Shown: one piece after another, positions 1-9,657 of the stretch | Layout of the letters: every line of letters begins with the position of its first letter | How positions within the stretch are numbered: the stretch's first letter is position 1 | Assembly: GCA_905221605.1 (NCBI GenBank) | Contig: CAJNDS010002289.1 | Coordinates: forward strand, 342,501 to 376,376 | DNA from: Symbiodinium natans | Lineage: Eukaryota; Sar; Dinophyceae; Suessiales; Symbiodiniaceae | Direction: 5' to 3' | DNA length: 33,876 nucleotides | Made by a program: the position numbers and the translations under genes | Notes under the pieces: generated by a model | Databases searched by the model: none | What the model saw: only the letters and a program-made list of their open reading frames with translations | What the model was told of the DNA's origin: nothing

Positions 1-4
1 TCAG

Positions 5-1925
5 GTGCCGCTGCAGGTTCAAGGTCCACAGTTTCTTCATGAGGTGCCGCTGCAGGTTCAAGGTCCACATATGCCTCAGGTTCAAGGCCAGGCTCAGGTG
101 CCGCCGCAGGTGCAAGGTCCACAGGTGCCTCAGGTTGCTCAGGTGCCGCTGCAGGTTCAAGGTCCACAGTTTCCTCATAAGGTGCCGCTGCAGGTGCAAG
201 GTCCTCATATGCCCCAGGTTCAAGACCACGTGCAGGCGCCACTGCAGGTGCAAGGTCCACAGGTGCCTCAGGTTCAAGGCCAGGCGCAGGTGCCGCTGCA
301 GGTTCAAGGTCCACAGTTTCTTCATGAGGTGCCGCTGCAGGTTCAAGGTCCACATATGCCTCAGGTTCAAGGCCAGGCTCAGGTGCCGCCGCAGGTGCAA
401 GGTCCACAGTTTCTTCATAAGGTGCCGCTGCAGGTTCAAGGTCCACATGTGCCTCAGGTTCAACAGGCTCAGGTGCCGCCGCAGGTGCAAGGTCCACAGG
501 TGCCACAAGGTCTACAGGCTCAGGTGCCGCAAGGTCCGCAAATGCCTGAAGCTGGAAAGACGCTGGTTCAAGGTCCTCATGGGCCTCAGGTTCAAGGACA
601 CGCTCAGCCGCTGCAGCGTCAAGGTGCTCTGATGCTGCAGGTGCCGCTGCAGGTTCCTGGTCCACAGGTGCCTCAGGTTCAAGGACAGGCTCAGGTGCCG
701 CTGCAGGTTCAGGGTCCCAAATTGCTTCACGACGCGCCGCTGCAGGTTCAAGGTCCACATGTGCCTCAGGTTCAGGGCCAGGCTCAGATGCCGCTGCAGG
801 TGCAAGGTCCTATGACGCCTCAGGCGCAAGGCAAGGTGCAGGTGCCGCTGCAGGCTCAAGGTCCACCTATGCCTCAGGTTCAAGGCCAGGCTCAGGTGCC
901 GCTGCAGGTGCAAGGTCCACAGGCGCCGCAAGGTCCTCAAATGCCTGAAGCTCAAGGTCCGCGTGTGCCGCAGGTTCAAACCCATGCGCAGGTGCTGCAG
1001 TTGCAAGGTCCCCTGACGCCGCAGGTTCAAGGCCAGGTGCCGCTGGAGGTTCAAGGTCCACAGCTGCCTCAGGTTCAGGTGCCGCTGCAGGTTCAAGGTC
1101 CTCAAGTGCCTCAATCTCCGGAGCTGCAGGTTCAAGGTCCTCAAACGCCTGAAGCACGGGAGCCACAGCAGGTCCAAAGTTCTCATGTGCCTCAGGTTCA
1201 AGGCCACGCTCAGGTGCCGCTGCAGTTCCAAGGTCCTTTGACGCCTCAGGTTCAAGGCCAGGTGCGGCTGCAGGTTCAAGGTCCACAGGTGCCTCAAGTT
1301 CAAGGCCAGGCTCAGGTGCCGCTGCAGGTTCAAGGTCCACAAATGCCTCTGGTTCAAGGCCAGGCTCAGGTGCCGCTGCAGGTTCATTGGCAGGTTCAAG
1401 GTCCACAAGTGTCTCGAACTCAAGGCCAGGGTGGACAACCGCTGCAAGTTCAAGGTCCGCAAGTGTCTCAGGTTCAAGGCCAGGCTCAGGCGCCGCCGCA
1501 GGTGCAAGGTCCACTTGTGCCTCAAGTTCTGCAGGCTCAGGTGCCGCCGCAGGTTCAAGGTCCTCAAGTGCCTCAAGCTCCGGTGCTGCAGGTTCAAGGT
1601 CCTCTGATGCCTCAGGTTCAAGACCAGGTGCCACTGCAGGTTCAAGGTCCACAACAGGTGCCTCGGGTTCAAGGTCAACTCGTGCCTCGGGTTCAAGGCC
1701 AGGCTCTTGTTCTGCTGCAGGTTCAGGTGCCATTGCAGGCACAAGGTCCGCAGGCTCAGGTGCCGCCACTGCAGGTCCAAGGTCCACTGATGCCTCAGGT
1801 TCAAGGCGAGATGCCACTGCAGGTTCAGGGTCCACAGCTGCCTCAGGCTCAAGACCAGGCTCAGGTGCCGCTGCCACAAGTATCTGAGGTGCCGCTGCAC
1901 GTTCAAGGTCCTCAAGAGCCTCTAC
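5..1925 (+). repeat. 54-bp coding minisatellite (18-aa Q/P/V-rich units)
   Basis: The first 1.9 kb is a degenerate tandem array with a basic unit of about 54 bases, encoding units like QVQGPQVPQVQGQAQVPL. Units vary by deletion in steps that keep the reading frame. Because the unit is a multiple of three and poor in stop codons, long frames also stay open on the opposite strand; these are by-products. The array continues beyond the left edge and is fused in frame to the RNase H domain. Confidence 0.9.
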
Positions 1926-4900
1926 CCCCTCAGCCCAACTATCCTAGTGCTTGCATCCCTTCTCCCTTCGGCCGGAGGGCTGTCCGCCAACTGTCACTTG
2001 CTGGGCTTGCTGCGCCGCAGCAGCAGCCCCCACACAGTGCTGAGGCTCTCCGCACGGACTTGCAAGCGCTAGCTATGCCTTGGCTAGGCTTCTGGTCAGG
2101 TGAGTTTCATCTTCTGCCAGCGCGCCTGCGCCAAAGAATCCGTTCCTCTACGCACGCAGACGGCCCAATTGTGGCGTTCCATGTTTACACTGATGGGTCG
2201 GCTGACCGTCATGGAGCAGGATGGGGCGCAGTTCTTTGCGCGCAACATCAAGGGAATCCCGCGGATGATCTGCGTTTTGTTGGTTTGGCGGCGGGCCCTG
2301 TTGGCCCGGAAACACATCCTTTCAGGTCTGCATCCAACAATGCTGCTGAAGCATACGCGCTTGCCGTTGCAACGGCCTTCTCTGCGTCGGTTCATTGCGT
2401 TCCTTGTTGGCTTCACAGCGACTCGAAGCTTGCGCTCGGGGAGGCTGCTGGTTGGAACGCTCCCATCCAGCTACAACATGATGATCCCCAAGCCCAAAGC
2501 ATCCATGACGCCCTGAGACACCTCACTCTTTCTTTCCACGCCTCGGGAACAAACCCTCAGCATGCTTGGATAAAGGGACACGCTGGGCATTTATGGAACG
2601 AGGCTGCGGATAGAGCTGCCGACCTAGGCCGCAAAAAGCTTGTTTGTTCCCCGGTGCCTGCTACTTTTGGGCGTGTTCTCAAGCATCCGCTGCTCCCATG
2701 GGCCTGGGCGGCACACCAACATGCCGACATGCCTTCGCTGGAAAGTTTGTGCTCAGGGGCCTATGAGCCTCCAGACAACATCCAGGTTCAACACACGCAA
2801 GCCATTTTGGCTGATTCCCAGGTCCAAGTTAATGGACCGGTCCAACTATGCAAGTTGCGCATGATCACCGCCAATGTGTGCACTGCCACAGGCAAGACCC
2901 ACGCCCTGAAGCAACAAGCAACCGAACACGCTGCTCATATTCTTGCGCTGCAAGAAACCCGCCTCCCTGCTACGCATTGCAGGGGCAGCTGGCTCACATA
3001 CCATTCTGGCGCCAGAGCAGGTCACGAAGGCTGCGCAATATGGTTCAATAGTTCGCTACCGTGGATTCCAGGAAAGCCTAGTTCACGCGCATGTGCTGAG
3101 CATTTCACTGTCCTTCACGCTTGTCCCACCTGCCTCGCTGTGTCACACACGAGCCCTTGGTGCAAGGCCCTTTTTGTCACCTTCCATGCTCCTCACAGCA
3201 TGACGCCTCCCCACATCCGTGAAGAGTGGTGGGGCGACCTAGTCCGGCGACTAGACAAATGGGCGCGGGTTTGGCCTCTAGTACTGCTCGGTGATGCAAA
3301 TGCCAAAATTAGCCAGGCTGCACCGCCGAATGTTGGCACGGTTGCTGTCGGGGAACAAGACTGGGCTGGTGACCGCCTCACCTCGGCTTGCAAGCATTTT
3401 GGCCTCACCCTGCTCAACACGCACGAAAGTGCCGTTGGCCATGTTGACCCTACCACTTGGCGTTCAGCCCGCCTCGATTACGTTGCGGTTCCGCTTGCTT
3501 GGGGTGTCGGGGCTTGTCTGGCTGACAATAGCAACTTCGACTTGCTTAACCAGCATGACGACCACAAGGCTCTGATCGTCGACATCTTTGTCCAAGGTCG
3601 AGGTGGCGACTCTTGTGCCCCAGCCCGACGCACCTTTCGGTCCCTCACAACTGAGGAATACGCTGCAGCTGCGGCCAGCTTTTGCGCCAAATCGGTTCCA
3701 TGGAACTGTGATGTCCACACCCACGCAGAGACGCTGCTGCAGGTTGCGCGCAAACAGCTGTCCACCCAACAGGCACTGCGTGCGGCCCCGTGCGGGCGCA
3801 AAGAACATGTTTCACAGGAAGCCCTTGCCCTTTTGCAGCAGCGTAAGCAGGCCAAACGGCACATGCGTTCCGCAGCCTCTCACTGCCGGAGACACGCGCT
3901 CAGAATGGCCCTCCGTAAATGGCACCGGCCAGCCACTGTTTGCCAAAGCGGTTTCCGCCCTCCGAAGCTCGCTCGCTGGCAATTTGCACTATGGGGCCTT
4001 ACTTTCGACATTGCGTTGCAAAATGTGAAAAGGCAACTGCGGATAGATAGGGTCACACGAGCCGCCGCTGTCGCTGAGCAGATTAAAGAGGGATCCTTGA
4101 GGCGGGACCCAAAAGCCATCTTTAAAGCCCTTCGAAGCCTCAGGCCTGCATCAAAGTCGGTTCAGAAACCATGGGGACCTCTCCCCATCATCACCGACCA
4201 GGATGGCATCCCGGCCCAGAGCTTTAAAGAGGTGCAAGATCTGCGAGCTCGTCACTTCGCTGCGATGGAGGTTGCTGACCCCTTTGATGCCAGGACCTTC
4301 GCCGCCCAAGCCCCTCAGGTACCACAGCCTTCGCAGCCATTCTCCATACATGAGATCCCGACTCTCCTGCACTTCGAACGAGAAGTTCGTGCCCTTGCCT
4401 CTGGCAAGGCCCCGGGCCTCTCCGGGATACCCAGCGAATTGTGGAAGGCCAGCCCGGCTAGCTGTGCTAGACAATGGTACCCCCTCCTTGTGAAGAGCAT
4501 TGTGCGGTTGTCGGAGCCGGTTAGGTTTTCGACATGTGTCCTCCTAACATTGTTCAAAGGCAAGGGTTCCGAAGCCTCCATAGAGAACCACCGAGCTATT
4601 TATCTGTTTGAAAATGTTGGTAAACTCTTCAGACGTCTGCACCGTTCTGTGCTGGTCGAGGAGCTTGACAAACAGAGGCCACGGTGCCTTCAAGGCAGCA
4701 TGCCGGGGAGTGACTCCGCCCAGCTCACCCACTACCTTTGCACTTTTCTGCGCCTGTCTGCGGACTCGGCCACGTCCGCTGGCCTTCTCTTTGTTGACAC
4801 TCGAGCCGCTTTTTACCGAGTTGTCAGACAAGCCCTCGCCACCCAACCCCTGGATGATGCGCGTGTTTGTCAGATCCTCGGGCGCATGCAGGTTCGCCCG

Positions 4901-6673
4901 GAAACGGTCCACACGGTGACCAACTGGCTGCGAGGTGAGCCTCTGACACATGGTTTGACTCCACACGCACAGGCTGTGATCCTCACCTGGTTTGCCCATG
5001 CTGGCTTCATCGCGAGAGGTCAGAACGTCATCCACAGGACACAGGTTGGCACACGGCCGGGAGACACTGTGAGTGATATCCTCTTTGGGTTTGTCATGTG
5101 TGATGCGCTCCTGGAAATCAGGGAGAGAATGGGCCAAGAGGATCTCCTGCGTGGCCCGATAGACGGCCCGCTCTGCCAACCGGCTTGGGCAGATGACCTT
5201 TGCGTCGCTGTGCATTCAGGGCATGCTGCTGGCTTGCGCCCTCGTTTGATCCGGACGTGCGCCATAGTTCACGAGGCCTACCTCAGGCGATGCATGGACC
5301 CGAATTACAACCGGGGCAAAACAGAGGCTTTGTGTGCTTTCCACGGCGAAGGTGCGCGCCAGGAAAAGATTCAGCTTCTGCAGGACCAGCACATTCTTCG
5401 CGTTCCTGTTTCCACCGGCACGCCCATTGCCCTTGCTGTTGTACACAGGTACACTCATTTAGGCACTGTGCTTGATGCCCAAGCTGATCCGGTCCCAGAC
5501 CTTGACAGAAAAGGAGCTCAGGCAGTTGCTTTGGCTAAGCCTTTAGCCAGGCATGTTTTCAGGAACGAGGACATCTCACGAGCCTGCAGATGGACTCTCT
5601 TTCAGAGCGTCCCCCTTGCTTCGGCCAGCCATAACGTCGGGGTATGGACGCCCACCCCAGCGGCCCACAAGGTTTGGAACACCAGGCTTAGCACCGCCTT
5701 GCGCTTCCTTCTTCCAGAAGACCGGCACACACACCATCCCCGATTTCCAGGAGTCCCGGAGCTGTGCGGTGCCTTGAGCGCCCCGTGCCCAGCGGCTGTT
5801 CTTTTACTCCAACGCCTCCGTCTCCTTGTCCGCATTTTCCGTTCGGATAATCGCGACTTGTGGGAGCTCCTTTGCGCGCACGCCAAATGCAGCCACGATA
5901 CCTGGCTTTCCCAGGTTTGGCGTGACCTGGAGTTTATCCACTGCTGGGCCCCGGAGAAGCTCCCTGCAGCCCGTCTTCAACAGCAGCATGCTAATGTTGA
6001 CACTTTGGCGGAGATTGTCCTTAACGAGGGTCCCAAGCTGGTCAAATGGGGAGCCCAAGCGGTGGCCAGACAGACTGCTTCGCTGCAACAGTGGACAGTT
6101 TTCCAATCAAGGGCGAGGGCGCTTCACTTGAGGCCACCTGTGGAGGTTGCGCCTGCCAACCATGCATGTCCGACTTGCCAGGCCACCTTCCCCTCGACTT
6201 CTCATCTCGCCGCCCATCGCCTCCAGGCTCATGGACATCAGCACTTGGCCCGATCCTATTCCAGCGGGTCAATCTGCAAGTGGTGCCTGACCCAATTCTG
6301 GACCCCACAGAGGCTCTTCATCCACCTTGCCCGAGGCCAGACCGCCTGCCTGCCTGCCCTCGTTGCAACCACTGCCCCCACGCACTCCACGCCGACTGGC
6401 TCTATGACCTGCCCGCCGCAGATGTGGCCAGCCTTGAAGCTGAGAGGCCCGCGTCGTCAATGGCGACAAGAGTTTGGTCACGAACTGATTGCTGCCCTGT
6501 CTGACTCACTCCCATGCGACATTGCCCCCATGGTTGATTGCGTCCTCAAGTTAGATCAAGAGCTGGCGGATACTGTTGCAGCCATGGCGGGATTGTGCAG
6601 CAACACCAGGGCTCCCTGCAAAGCAGTTGACCCTTTGCCGGATGGCAGAAAGCTGATCCAAGCATGGTTGTGA
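5..6673 (+). CDS. LINE-type retrotransposon polyprotein: repeat region, RNase H, APE endonuclease, reverse transcriptase, zinc fingers (5' partial)
   Basis: This 2222-codon frame encodes the replication machinery of a non-LTR retrotransposon, which nicks DNA and copies its RNA there. Residues 1 to about 640 are a Gln/Pro/Val-rich 18-residue repeat. RNase H follows, with the four acidic residues D730 (in YTDGSADRHGAGW), E782, D806 and D869. An exonuclease-endonuclease-phosphatase domain has N957, E984 (ALQETRL), D1097/N1099 (GDANAK), D1158 (RLDYV) and D1186/H1187. The reverse transcriptase shows KAPG at 1468, motif A aspartate D1598 (FVDTRAAF) and motif C D1730/D1731 (AWADDL). Two C-terminal fingers follow: C2055/C2058/H2071/H2076 and C2091/C2094/H2107/C2115. 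All key residues are present and there is no stop or frameshift, so the element may be recent. The frame is open to the left edge, so the true start is outside and position 5 is only the first possible start. Having RNase H before the endonuclease is unusual; I-clade LINEs carry it after the reverse transcriptase. Confidence 0.93.
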   Translation: MPLQVQGPQFLHEVPLQVQGPHMPQVQGQAQVPPQVQGPQVPQVAQVPLQVQGPQFPHKVPLQVQGPHMPQVQDHVQAPLQVQGPQVPQVQGQAQVPLQVQGPQFLHEVPLQVQGPHMPQVQGQAQVPPQVQGPQFLHKVPLQVQGPHVPQVQQAQVPPQVQGPQVPQGLQAQVPQGPQMPEAGKTLVQGPHGPQVQGHAQPLQRQGALMLQVPLQVPGPQVPQVQGQAQVPLQVQGPKLLHDAPLQVQGPHVPQVQGQAQMPLQVQGPMTPQAQGKVQVPLQAQGPPMPQVQGQAQVPLQVQGPQAPQGPQMPEAQGPRVPQVQTHAQVLQLQGPLTPQVQGQVPLEVQGPQLPQVQVPLQVQGPQVPQSPELQVQGPQTPEAREPQQVQSSHVPQVQGHAQVPLQFQGPLTPQVQGQVRLQVQGPQVPQVQGQAQVPLQVQGPQMPLVQGQAQVPLQVHWQVQGPQVSRTQGQGGQPLQVQGPQVSQVQGQAQAPPQVQGPLVPQVLQAQVPPQVQGPQVPQAPVLQVQGPLMPQVQDQVPLQVQGPQQVPRVQGQLVPRVQGQALVLLQVQVPLQAQGPQAQVPPLQVQGPLMPQVQGEMPLQVQGPQLPQAQDQAQVPLPQVSEVPLHVQGPQEPLPPQPNYPSACIPSPFGRRAVRQLSLAGLAAPQQQPPHSAEALRTDLQALAMPWLGFWSGEFHLLPARLRQRIRSSTHADGPIVAFHVYTDGSADRHGAGWGAVLCAQHQGNPADDLRFVGLAAGPVGPETHPFRSASNNAAEAYALAVATAFSASVHCVPCWLHSDSKLALGEAAGWNAPIQLQHDDPQAQSIHDALRHLTLSFHASGTNPQHAWIKGHAGHLWNEAADRAADLGRKKLVCSPVPATFGRVLKHPLLPWAWAAHQHADMPSLESLCSGAYEPPDNIQVQHTQAILADSQVQVNGPVQLCKLRMITANVCTATGKTHALKQQATEHAAHILALQETRLPATHCRGSWLTYHSGARAGHEGCAIWFNSSLPWIPGKPSSRACAEHFTVLHACPTCLAVSHTSPWCKALFVTFHAPHSMTPPHIREEWWGDLVRRLDKWARVWPLVLLGDANAKISQAAPPNVGTVAVGEQDWAGDRLTSACKHFGLTLLNTHESAVGHVDPTTWRSARLDYVAVPLAWGVGACLADNSNFDLLNQHDDHKALIVDIFVQGRGGDSCAPARRTFRSLTTEEYAAAAASFCAKSVPWNCDVHTHAETLLQVARKQLSTQQALRAAPCGRKEHVSQEALALLQQRKQAKRHMRSAASHCRRHALRMALRKWHRPATVCQSGFRPPKLARWQFALWGLTFDIALQNVKRQLRIDRVTRAAAVAEQIKEGSLRRDPKAIFKALRSLRPASKSVQKPWGPLPIITDQDGIPAQSFKEVQDLRARHFAAMEVADPFDARTFAAQAPQVPQPSQPFSIHEIPTLLHFEREVRALASGKAPGLSGIPSELWKASPASCARQWYPLLVKSIVRLSEPVRFSTCVLLTLFKGKGSEASIENHRAIYLFENVGKLFRRLHRSVLVEELDKQRPRCLQGSMPGSDSAQLTHYLCTFLRLSADSATSAGLLFVDTRAAFYRVVRQALATQPLDDARVCQILGRMQVRPETVHTVTNWLRGEPLTHGLTPHAQAVILTWFAHAGFIARGQNVIHRTQVGTRPGDTVSDILFGFVMCDALLEIRERMGQEDLLRGPIDGPLCQPAWADDLCVAVHSGHAAGLRPRLIRTCAIVHEAYLRRCMDPNYNRGKTEALCAFHGEGARQEKIQLLQDQHILRVPVSTGTPIALAVVHRYTHLGTVLDAQADPVPDLDRKGAQAVALAKPLARHVFRNEDISRACRWTLFQSVPLASASHNVGVWTPTPAAHKVWNTRLSTALRFLLPEDRHTHHPRFPGVPELCGALSAPCPAAVLLLQRLRLLVRIFRSDNRDLWELLCAHAKCSHDTWLSQVWRDLEFIHCWAPEKLPAARLQQQHANVDTLAEIVLNEGPKLVKWGAQAVARQTASLQQWTVFQSRARALHLRPPVEVAPANHACPTCQATFPSTSHLAAHRLQAHGHQHLARSYSSGSICKWCLTQFWTPQRLFIHLARGQTACLPALVATTAPTHSTPTGSMTCPPQMWPALKLRGPRRQWRQEFGHELIAALSDSLPCDIAPMVDCVLKLDQELADTVAAMAGLCSNTRAPCKAVDPLPDGRKLIQAWL

Positions 6674-7430
6674 CGTCCCGGCCTTAATTTGTTTTCACAG
6701 TTCGCATGTTTTTGGCTTTCACTTCGATGCCGGCAAGTGCATCCTCAGCGCGACTTCTTGACAGTCTCTCAGCTGCCCCGACCGACTAAACCCAGCCACA
6801 CCCGAAGTCCCCCAGCACGCGCGCTGAAAAGGTTGGGTTGTAGGGAATGAGCCAGTAGTGAGTTAGCAGCTAGAATGATCGACCTTCTGGCCAACAGGAA
6901 GCAAAACGTCAAGTGGCCTCAGGGTAGGGTTTGGTCGTCTACATCCCGAACCCCAACGGAGCACGACGTCGGATGTTCACAGCGAACTATACTAACAAAC
7001 TGCCAGAACAAGCCTAAGTACCACCCTAAAAAATGCCCCAAACCCCAAAAACTCCCTCAGCCCCCACCTCCACCTCGCAACCCAGGCCCTAAGACCTAAA
7101 ACCCTACGGCCCGTACGGCCCTCCACATCACCCAACCGCCCCGCCTGCAATCACCAGGAGCGGCTGGAGTCTTGGCTGATTTATCTTTCTTGGCTTTAGG
7201 CTTTAGGCCAGTTTACGGTTTAGGGTTTAGGCTTTAGGGTGTTGGCTGTAGGATTTAGGGGCATTTCCGAAACGAGGGATACGCCTTCTTTGCCCCAAAG
7301 CACGTCGCTCACGCAGTTGCGGGTTGCAGGCTACATTGGGTAGTTTGCTATTTGGGTACCCATTGTAAGGCGGCACCCTTTGAACAGGATCCCAAAAAGT
7401 GCCCAAAATTTAGAAACCTACACACTCGAA
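6674..7430 (+). other. 3' flank of the retrotransposon, no gene seen
   Basis: After the TGA at 6671-6673 the sequence has no convincing coding frame. The first 200 or so bases may be the element's 3' untranslated region; I see no long poly-A or clear target-site duplication. Short TTTAGGG-like runs appear at about 7195-7262, so the telomere-like landscape begins within 550 bases of the stop codon. Confidence 0.5.
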
Positions 7431-7437
7431 AGAAGCA

Positions 7438-7581
7438 CTAAACCCTAAACCCTAAACCCTAAACCCTAAACCCTAAACCCTAAACCCTAAACCCTAAACC
7501 CTAAATCTAAACCCTAAACCCTAAACCCTAAACCCTAAACCCTAAACCCTAAACCCTAAACCCTAAACCCTAAGCCCTAAA
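7438..7581 (-). repeat. Interstitial telomere-type array, (CCCTAAA)n on the plus strand
   Basis: About 20 near-perfect copies of CCCTAAA, with one shortened TCTAAA variant near 7504. This is the complement of the TTTAGGG telomere repeat known from plants and reported in dinoflagellates. It lies more than 7 kb inside the window with genes on both sides, so it is interstitial. The strand given is the one reading TTTAGGG. Confidence 0.9.
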
Positions 7582-7689
7582 CGAACTAGCATCATCGCCG
7601 CCTTCCTGCGATGCCCATGGTGGCCGTATTGCTACCGCCGATCCCAAGGGCTGACGTTGCAAAGCACTCCGGAGCCTATGCGCCCGAAA

Positions 7690-8160
7690 CCCGAAATTCC
7701 TAAACCCTAAGCCCTAAAAACCCTAGCCCTAAACCCTAAATCCTAAACCCTAAACCCTAAACCTTAAACCCTCAAAGTCCCTTTCCGAAGGGCCCTTCAA
7801 ACTCCAAACCATCTTGCACCTTAAGCCCCCTACTACCCCGCAGACATCGGAAGCCCAAAAGCCCCACAATCCCCAAGCCCTATCAGCACTTTGCAGCCTG
7901 GGTAGGCTGGTTGAAGGGAACCTAAACCCCAATCCCTAAGCTCCTAAAAACCCTGAAAACCCCAAAACCCCTAAAACCCTGTAACCCTACAAACCCTAAA
8001 CCCTATAAACCCTAGAAACCCTCTAAACTCTAGAAGCCCTATAATCCTGAACCCTAAGGCCCTAAGCCTTAAACCCTAAACCCTAAACCCTAAACCCTAA
8101 ACCCTAAACCCTAAACCCTATACCCTATAAACCCGAAACCCTAAGCCCAAAAAGCACCCC
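7690..8160. repeat. Degenerate CCCTAAA-derived tract
   Basis: Decayed CCCTAAA units (CCCTGAAA, CCCTATAA, CCCTAGAA variants) are interrupted by a GC-rich piece at about 7780-7920. A cleaner run of seven units is at about 8071-8120. I read it as intronic or flanking filler; no coding frame is convincing here. Confidence 0.7.
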
Positions 8161-8169
8161 CCATTGAAG

Positions 8170-8244
8170 GAGTCGGGAGTCGACGCCTTCTCGGAGCAGC
8201 AGCGATCCTACGAGCAGTGCCTGCGAAGCTGGCACCCCTGGCAT
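8170..8244 (+). CDS. Candidate coding exon of the plus-strand coiled-coil-like gene
   Basis: A GC-rich island between telomere-like tracts. In the frame starting GAG at 8170 it reads polar, Gln/Glu-rich sequence including DAFSEQQRSYEQCLRSW. An AG precedes the start and a GT donor follows at 8245-8246, with the exon ending in phase 0. The next candidate exon (8421) begins in phase 0, so the two join in frame. The product is not recognised. Confidence 0.45.
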
Positions 8245-8420
8245 GTTGGGCCCCATAAAACCTGAAACCCTAAACCCTAAACCCTAAACCCTAAACCCTG
8301 AACCCCAGGGTGCAGCAAAACATCTGAGATCTCCGGAAGGGCCCTAATAGGCCCTAAACCCTAAACCCTAAACCCTAAACCCCAGGAAACCCCAGGGTGC
8401 AGTTAATCAGAGATGTCCAG

Positions 8421-8476
8421 GGTGAAGGGCGAACTCTCCAAAAACTCCGGCCGTCGAACACAAAACCCTACTTGAG
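8421..8476 (+). CDS. Candidate coding exon of the plus-strand coiled-coil-like gene
   Basis: It is preceded by CCAG and followed by a GT donor (8477-8478). It reads GEGRTLQKLRPSNTKPYL plus two bases (AG). The next exon at 8929 starts with a single G that completes an Arg codon, so the splice is exactly in phase across 452 bases of largely telomere-like intron. Confidence 0.5.
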
Positions 8477-8786
8477 GTACTTAGGGTTTAGGGTGTAGAG
8501 TTAGGGTTTAGGGTTTTAGGGTACTGATCAGTCAGAATAAGTCTACGCATAGCCTACTCGGAGGACGTGTGGGGCTTATAAGTACAGTTATAATTAGGGT
8601 CATAAGTACCCTGAACCTCAAAGTAGAAGCCCTATAACTCTGAAGCCTAAGCCCTTATAAGCCCTCGAAGCCCTGAAACGTATCTCCCTAAACCCCAAAC
8701 CCGAAACTGTAGCCCCTGAGCCCCAAACCCGAAGCCCTAGACACCCTAAACCATAAACCCCTAACCCGAGACCCCAAATCCTCTAG

Positions 8787-8906
8787 ACCCCTAAACCCCT
8801 AAACCCCTAAACCCCTAAACCCCTAAACCCCTAAACCCCTAAACCCCTAAACCCCTAAACCCCTAAACCCCTAAACCCCTAAACCCCTAAACCCTAAACC
8901 CTAAAC
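8787..8906 (-). repeat. (CCCCTAAA)n octamer array
   Basis: About 14 copies of the 8-base variant CCCCTAAA followed by two 7-base CCCTAAA units. It is a homogenised variant of the telomere repeat and runs to within 25 bases of the splice acceptor of the 8929 exon. The strand given is the one reading TTTAGGGG. Confidence 0.9.
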
Positions 8907-8928
8907 TCTCTTCCTTGTACCTCCTCAG

Positions 8929-8986
8929 GTCGGCCGAGCGGCTGAGGGTGCAGTCGCTGCGGGCAGAACTGGCGACACGGCCTGAG
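8929..8986 (+). CDS. Candidate coding exon with a textbook acceptor; coiled-coil-like
   Basis: The best single exon of this series. A pyrimidine-rich tract ends in CTCCTCAG at 8921-8928. The exon G + 19 codons reads SAERLRVQSLRAELATRPE, heptad-like and charged. A GT donor follows at 8987-8988. It enters needing two bases, which the 8476 donor supplies, and ends in phase 0. Telomere-like arrays abut it on both sides. Confidence 0.6.
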
Positions 8987-8989
8987 GTC

Positions 8990-9090
8990 TAGGTTTAAGG
9001 TTTAGGGTTTAGGGTTTAGGGTTTCGGGTTCTGGGTTCTGGGTTTTGGGTTTAGGGTTTAGGGTTCAGGGTTTAGGGTGTAGCACGGGTC
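8990..9090 (+). repeat. TTTAGGG tract, opposite orientation to 7438-8906
   Basis: Several TTTAGGG units with TTTCGGG/TTCTGGG variants. The G-rich strand is now on the plus strand, so repeat polarity flips across the 58-base exon at 8929-8986. Confidence 0.8.
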
Positions 9091-9099
9091 AGCTGAACG

Positions 9100-9321
9100 C
9101 AATAGTATGAAGACATGCCCACCCCAAGGCCACCCTATCACAACTCACTGCGAAACCAAACCGGAGCCAGCCACAGCCAAGCCAGCCATCCAAATCCGCG
9201 AAACCGAGCCGGAGCCAGCCCAAACGAAGGCAACCATTCAAAATTCACACGTCGAATCTTAGAGGATTCTGAAACTAGTTAGAACAGCCCAAGCCTTTAG
9301 AGACTAGAATTCTGGGTTTTT
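9100..9321. other. Non-telomeric filler, no gene recognised
   Basis: A Pro/Ala-type sequence with two imperfect copies of a roughly 23-base GAAACC...GGAGCCAGCC motif around 9160 and 9215. No splice-bounded frame is convincing. Confidence 0.4.
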
Positions 9322-9533
9322 CTTGGGGCCATAAGGCAAAGGACTCCCCTTCAGGTTTACGCGAAGGGGACGGTCTGGGCCGAAGGGGTCTCTCGCAGAA
9401 AACTCAGGCGTGAACAGGTTGCAGGTTGTGGGTCACTTGGGGCCACAAGGCAAAGGACTCCCCTTCAGGTTTGCGCGAAGGGGACGGTCTGGGCCGAAGG
9501 GCCCTCTCATAGCAAATTGAGGCGCGAAGAGGT
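9322..9533. repeat. Direct duplication, about 98-bp copies at a 114-bp period
   Basis: Two copies start at about 9322 and 9436 (CTTGGGGCCAYAAGG...) and share nearly all of about 98 bases. A third short piece of the same sequence (AAGGCAAAGGACTCCC) recurs near 9793. This is a recent local duplication in intronic or intergenic DNA. Confidence 0.85.
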
Positions 9534-9657
9534 TACACAGACAGACACAGACACGCCAATTTTTTCAGGGGTGCAGTCTAGCAAAAAGTCCGAAGGGCTT
9601 GGATTGGGAAGGTTGGGTTGCAGGGCGAGGACCAGGTCAGGGCAGGCTGGCTGCGGC

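Noticed and set aside
512-1915. 467- and 336-codon minus-strand frames and small plus frames over the minisatellite
   Set aside because: They are by-products of a 54-base unit that is a multiple of three. Only the frame at position 5 continues into recognisable domains.
4544-5215. 223-codon minus-strand frame inside the reverse transcriptase
   Set aside because: Antisense to catalytic motifs of the polyprotein, with no family features of its own.
7438-8906. A chromosome end (true telomere)
   Set aside because: Arrays are short, degenerate, of both polarities and have genes on both sides.
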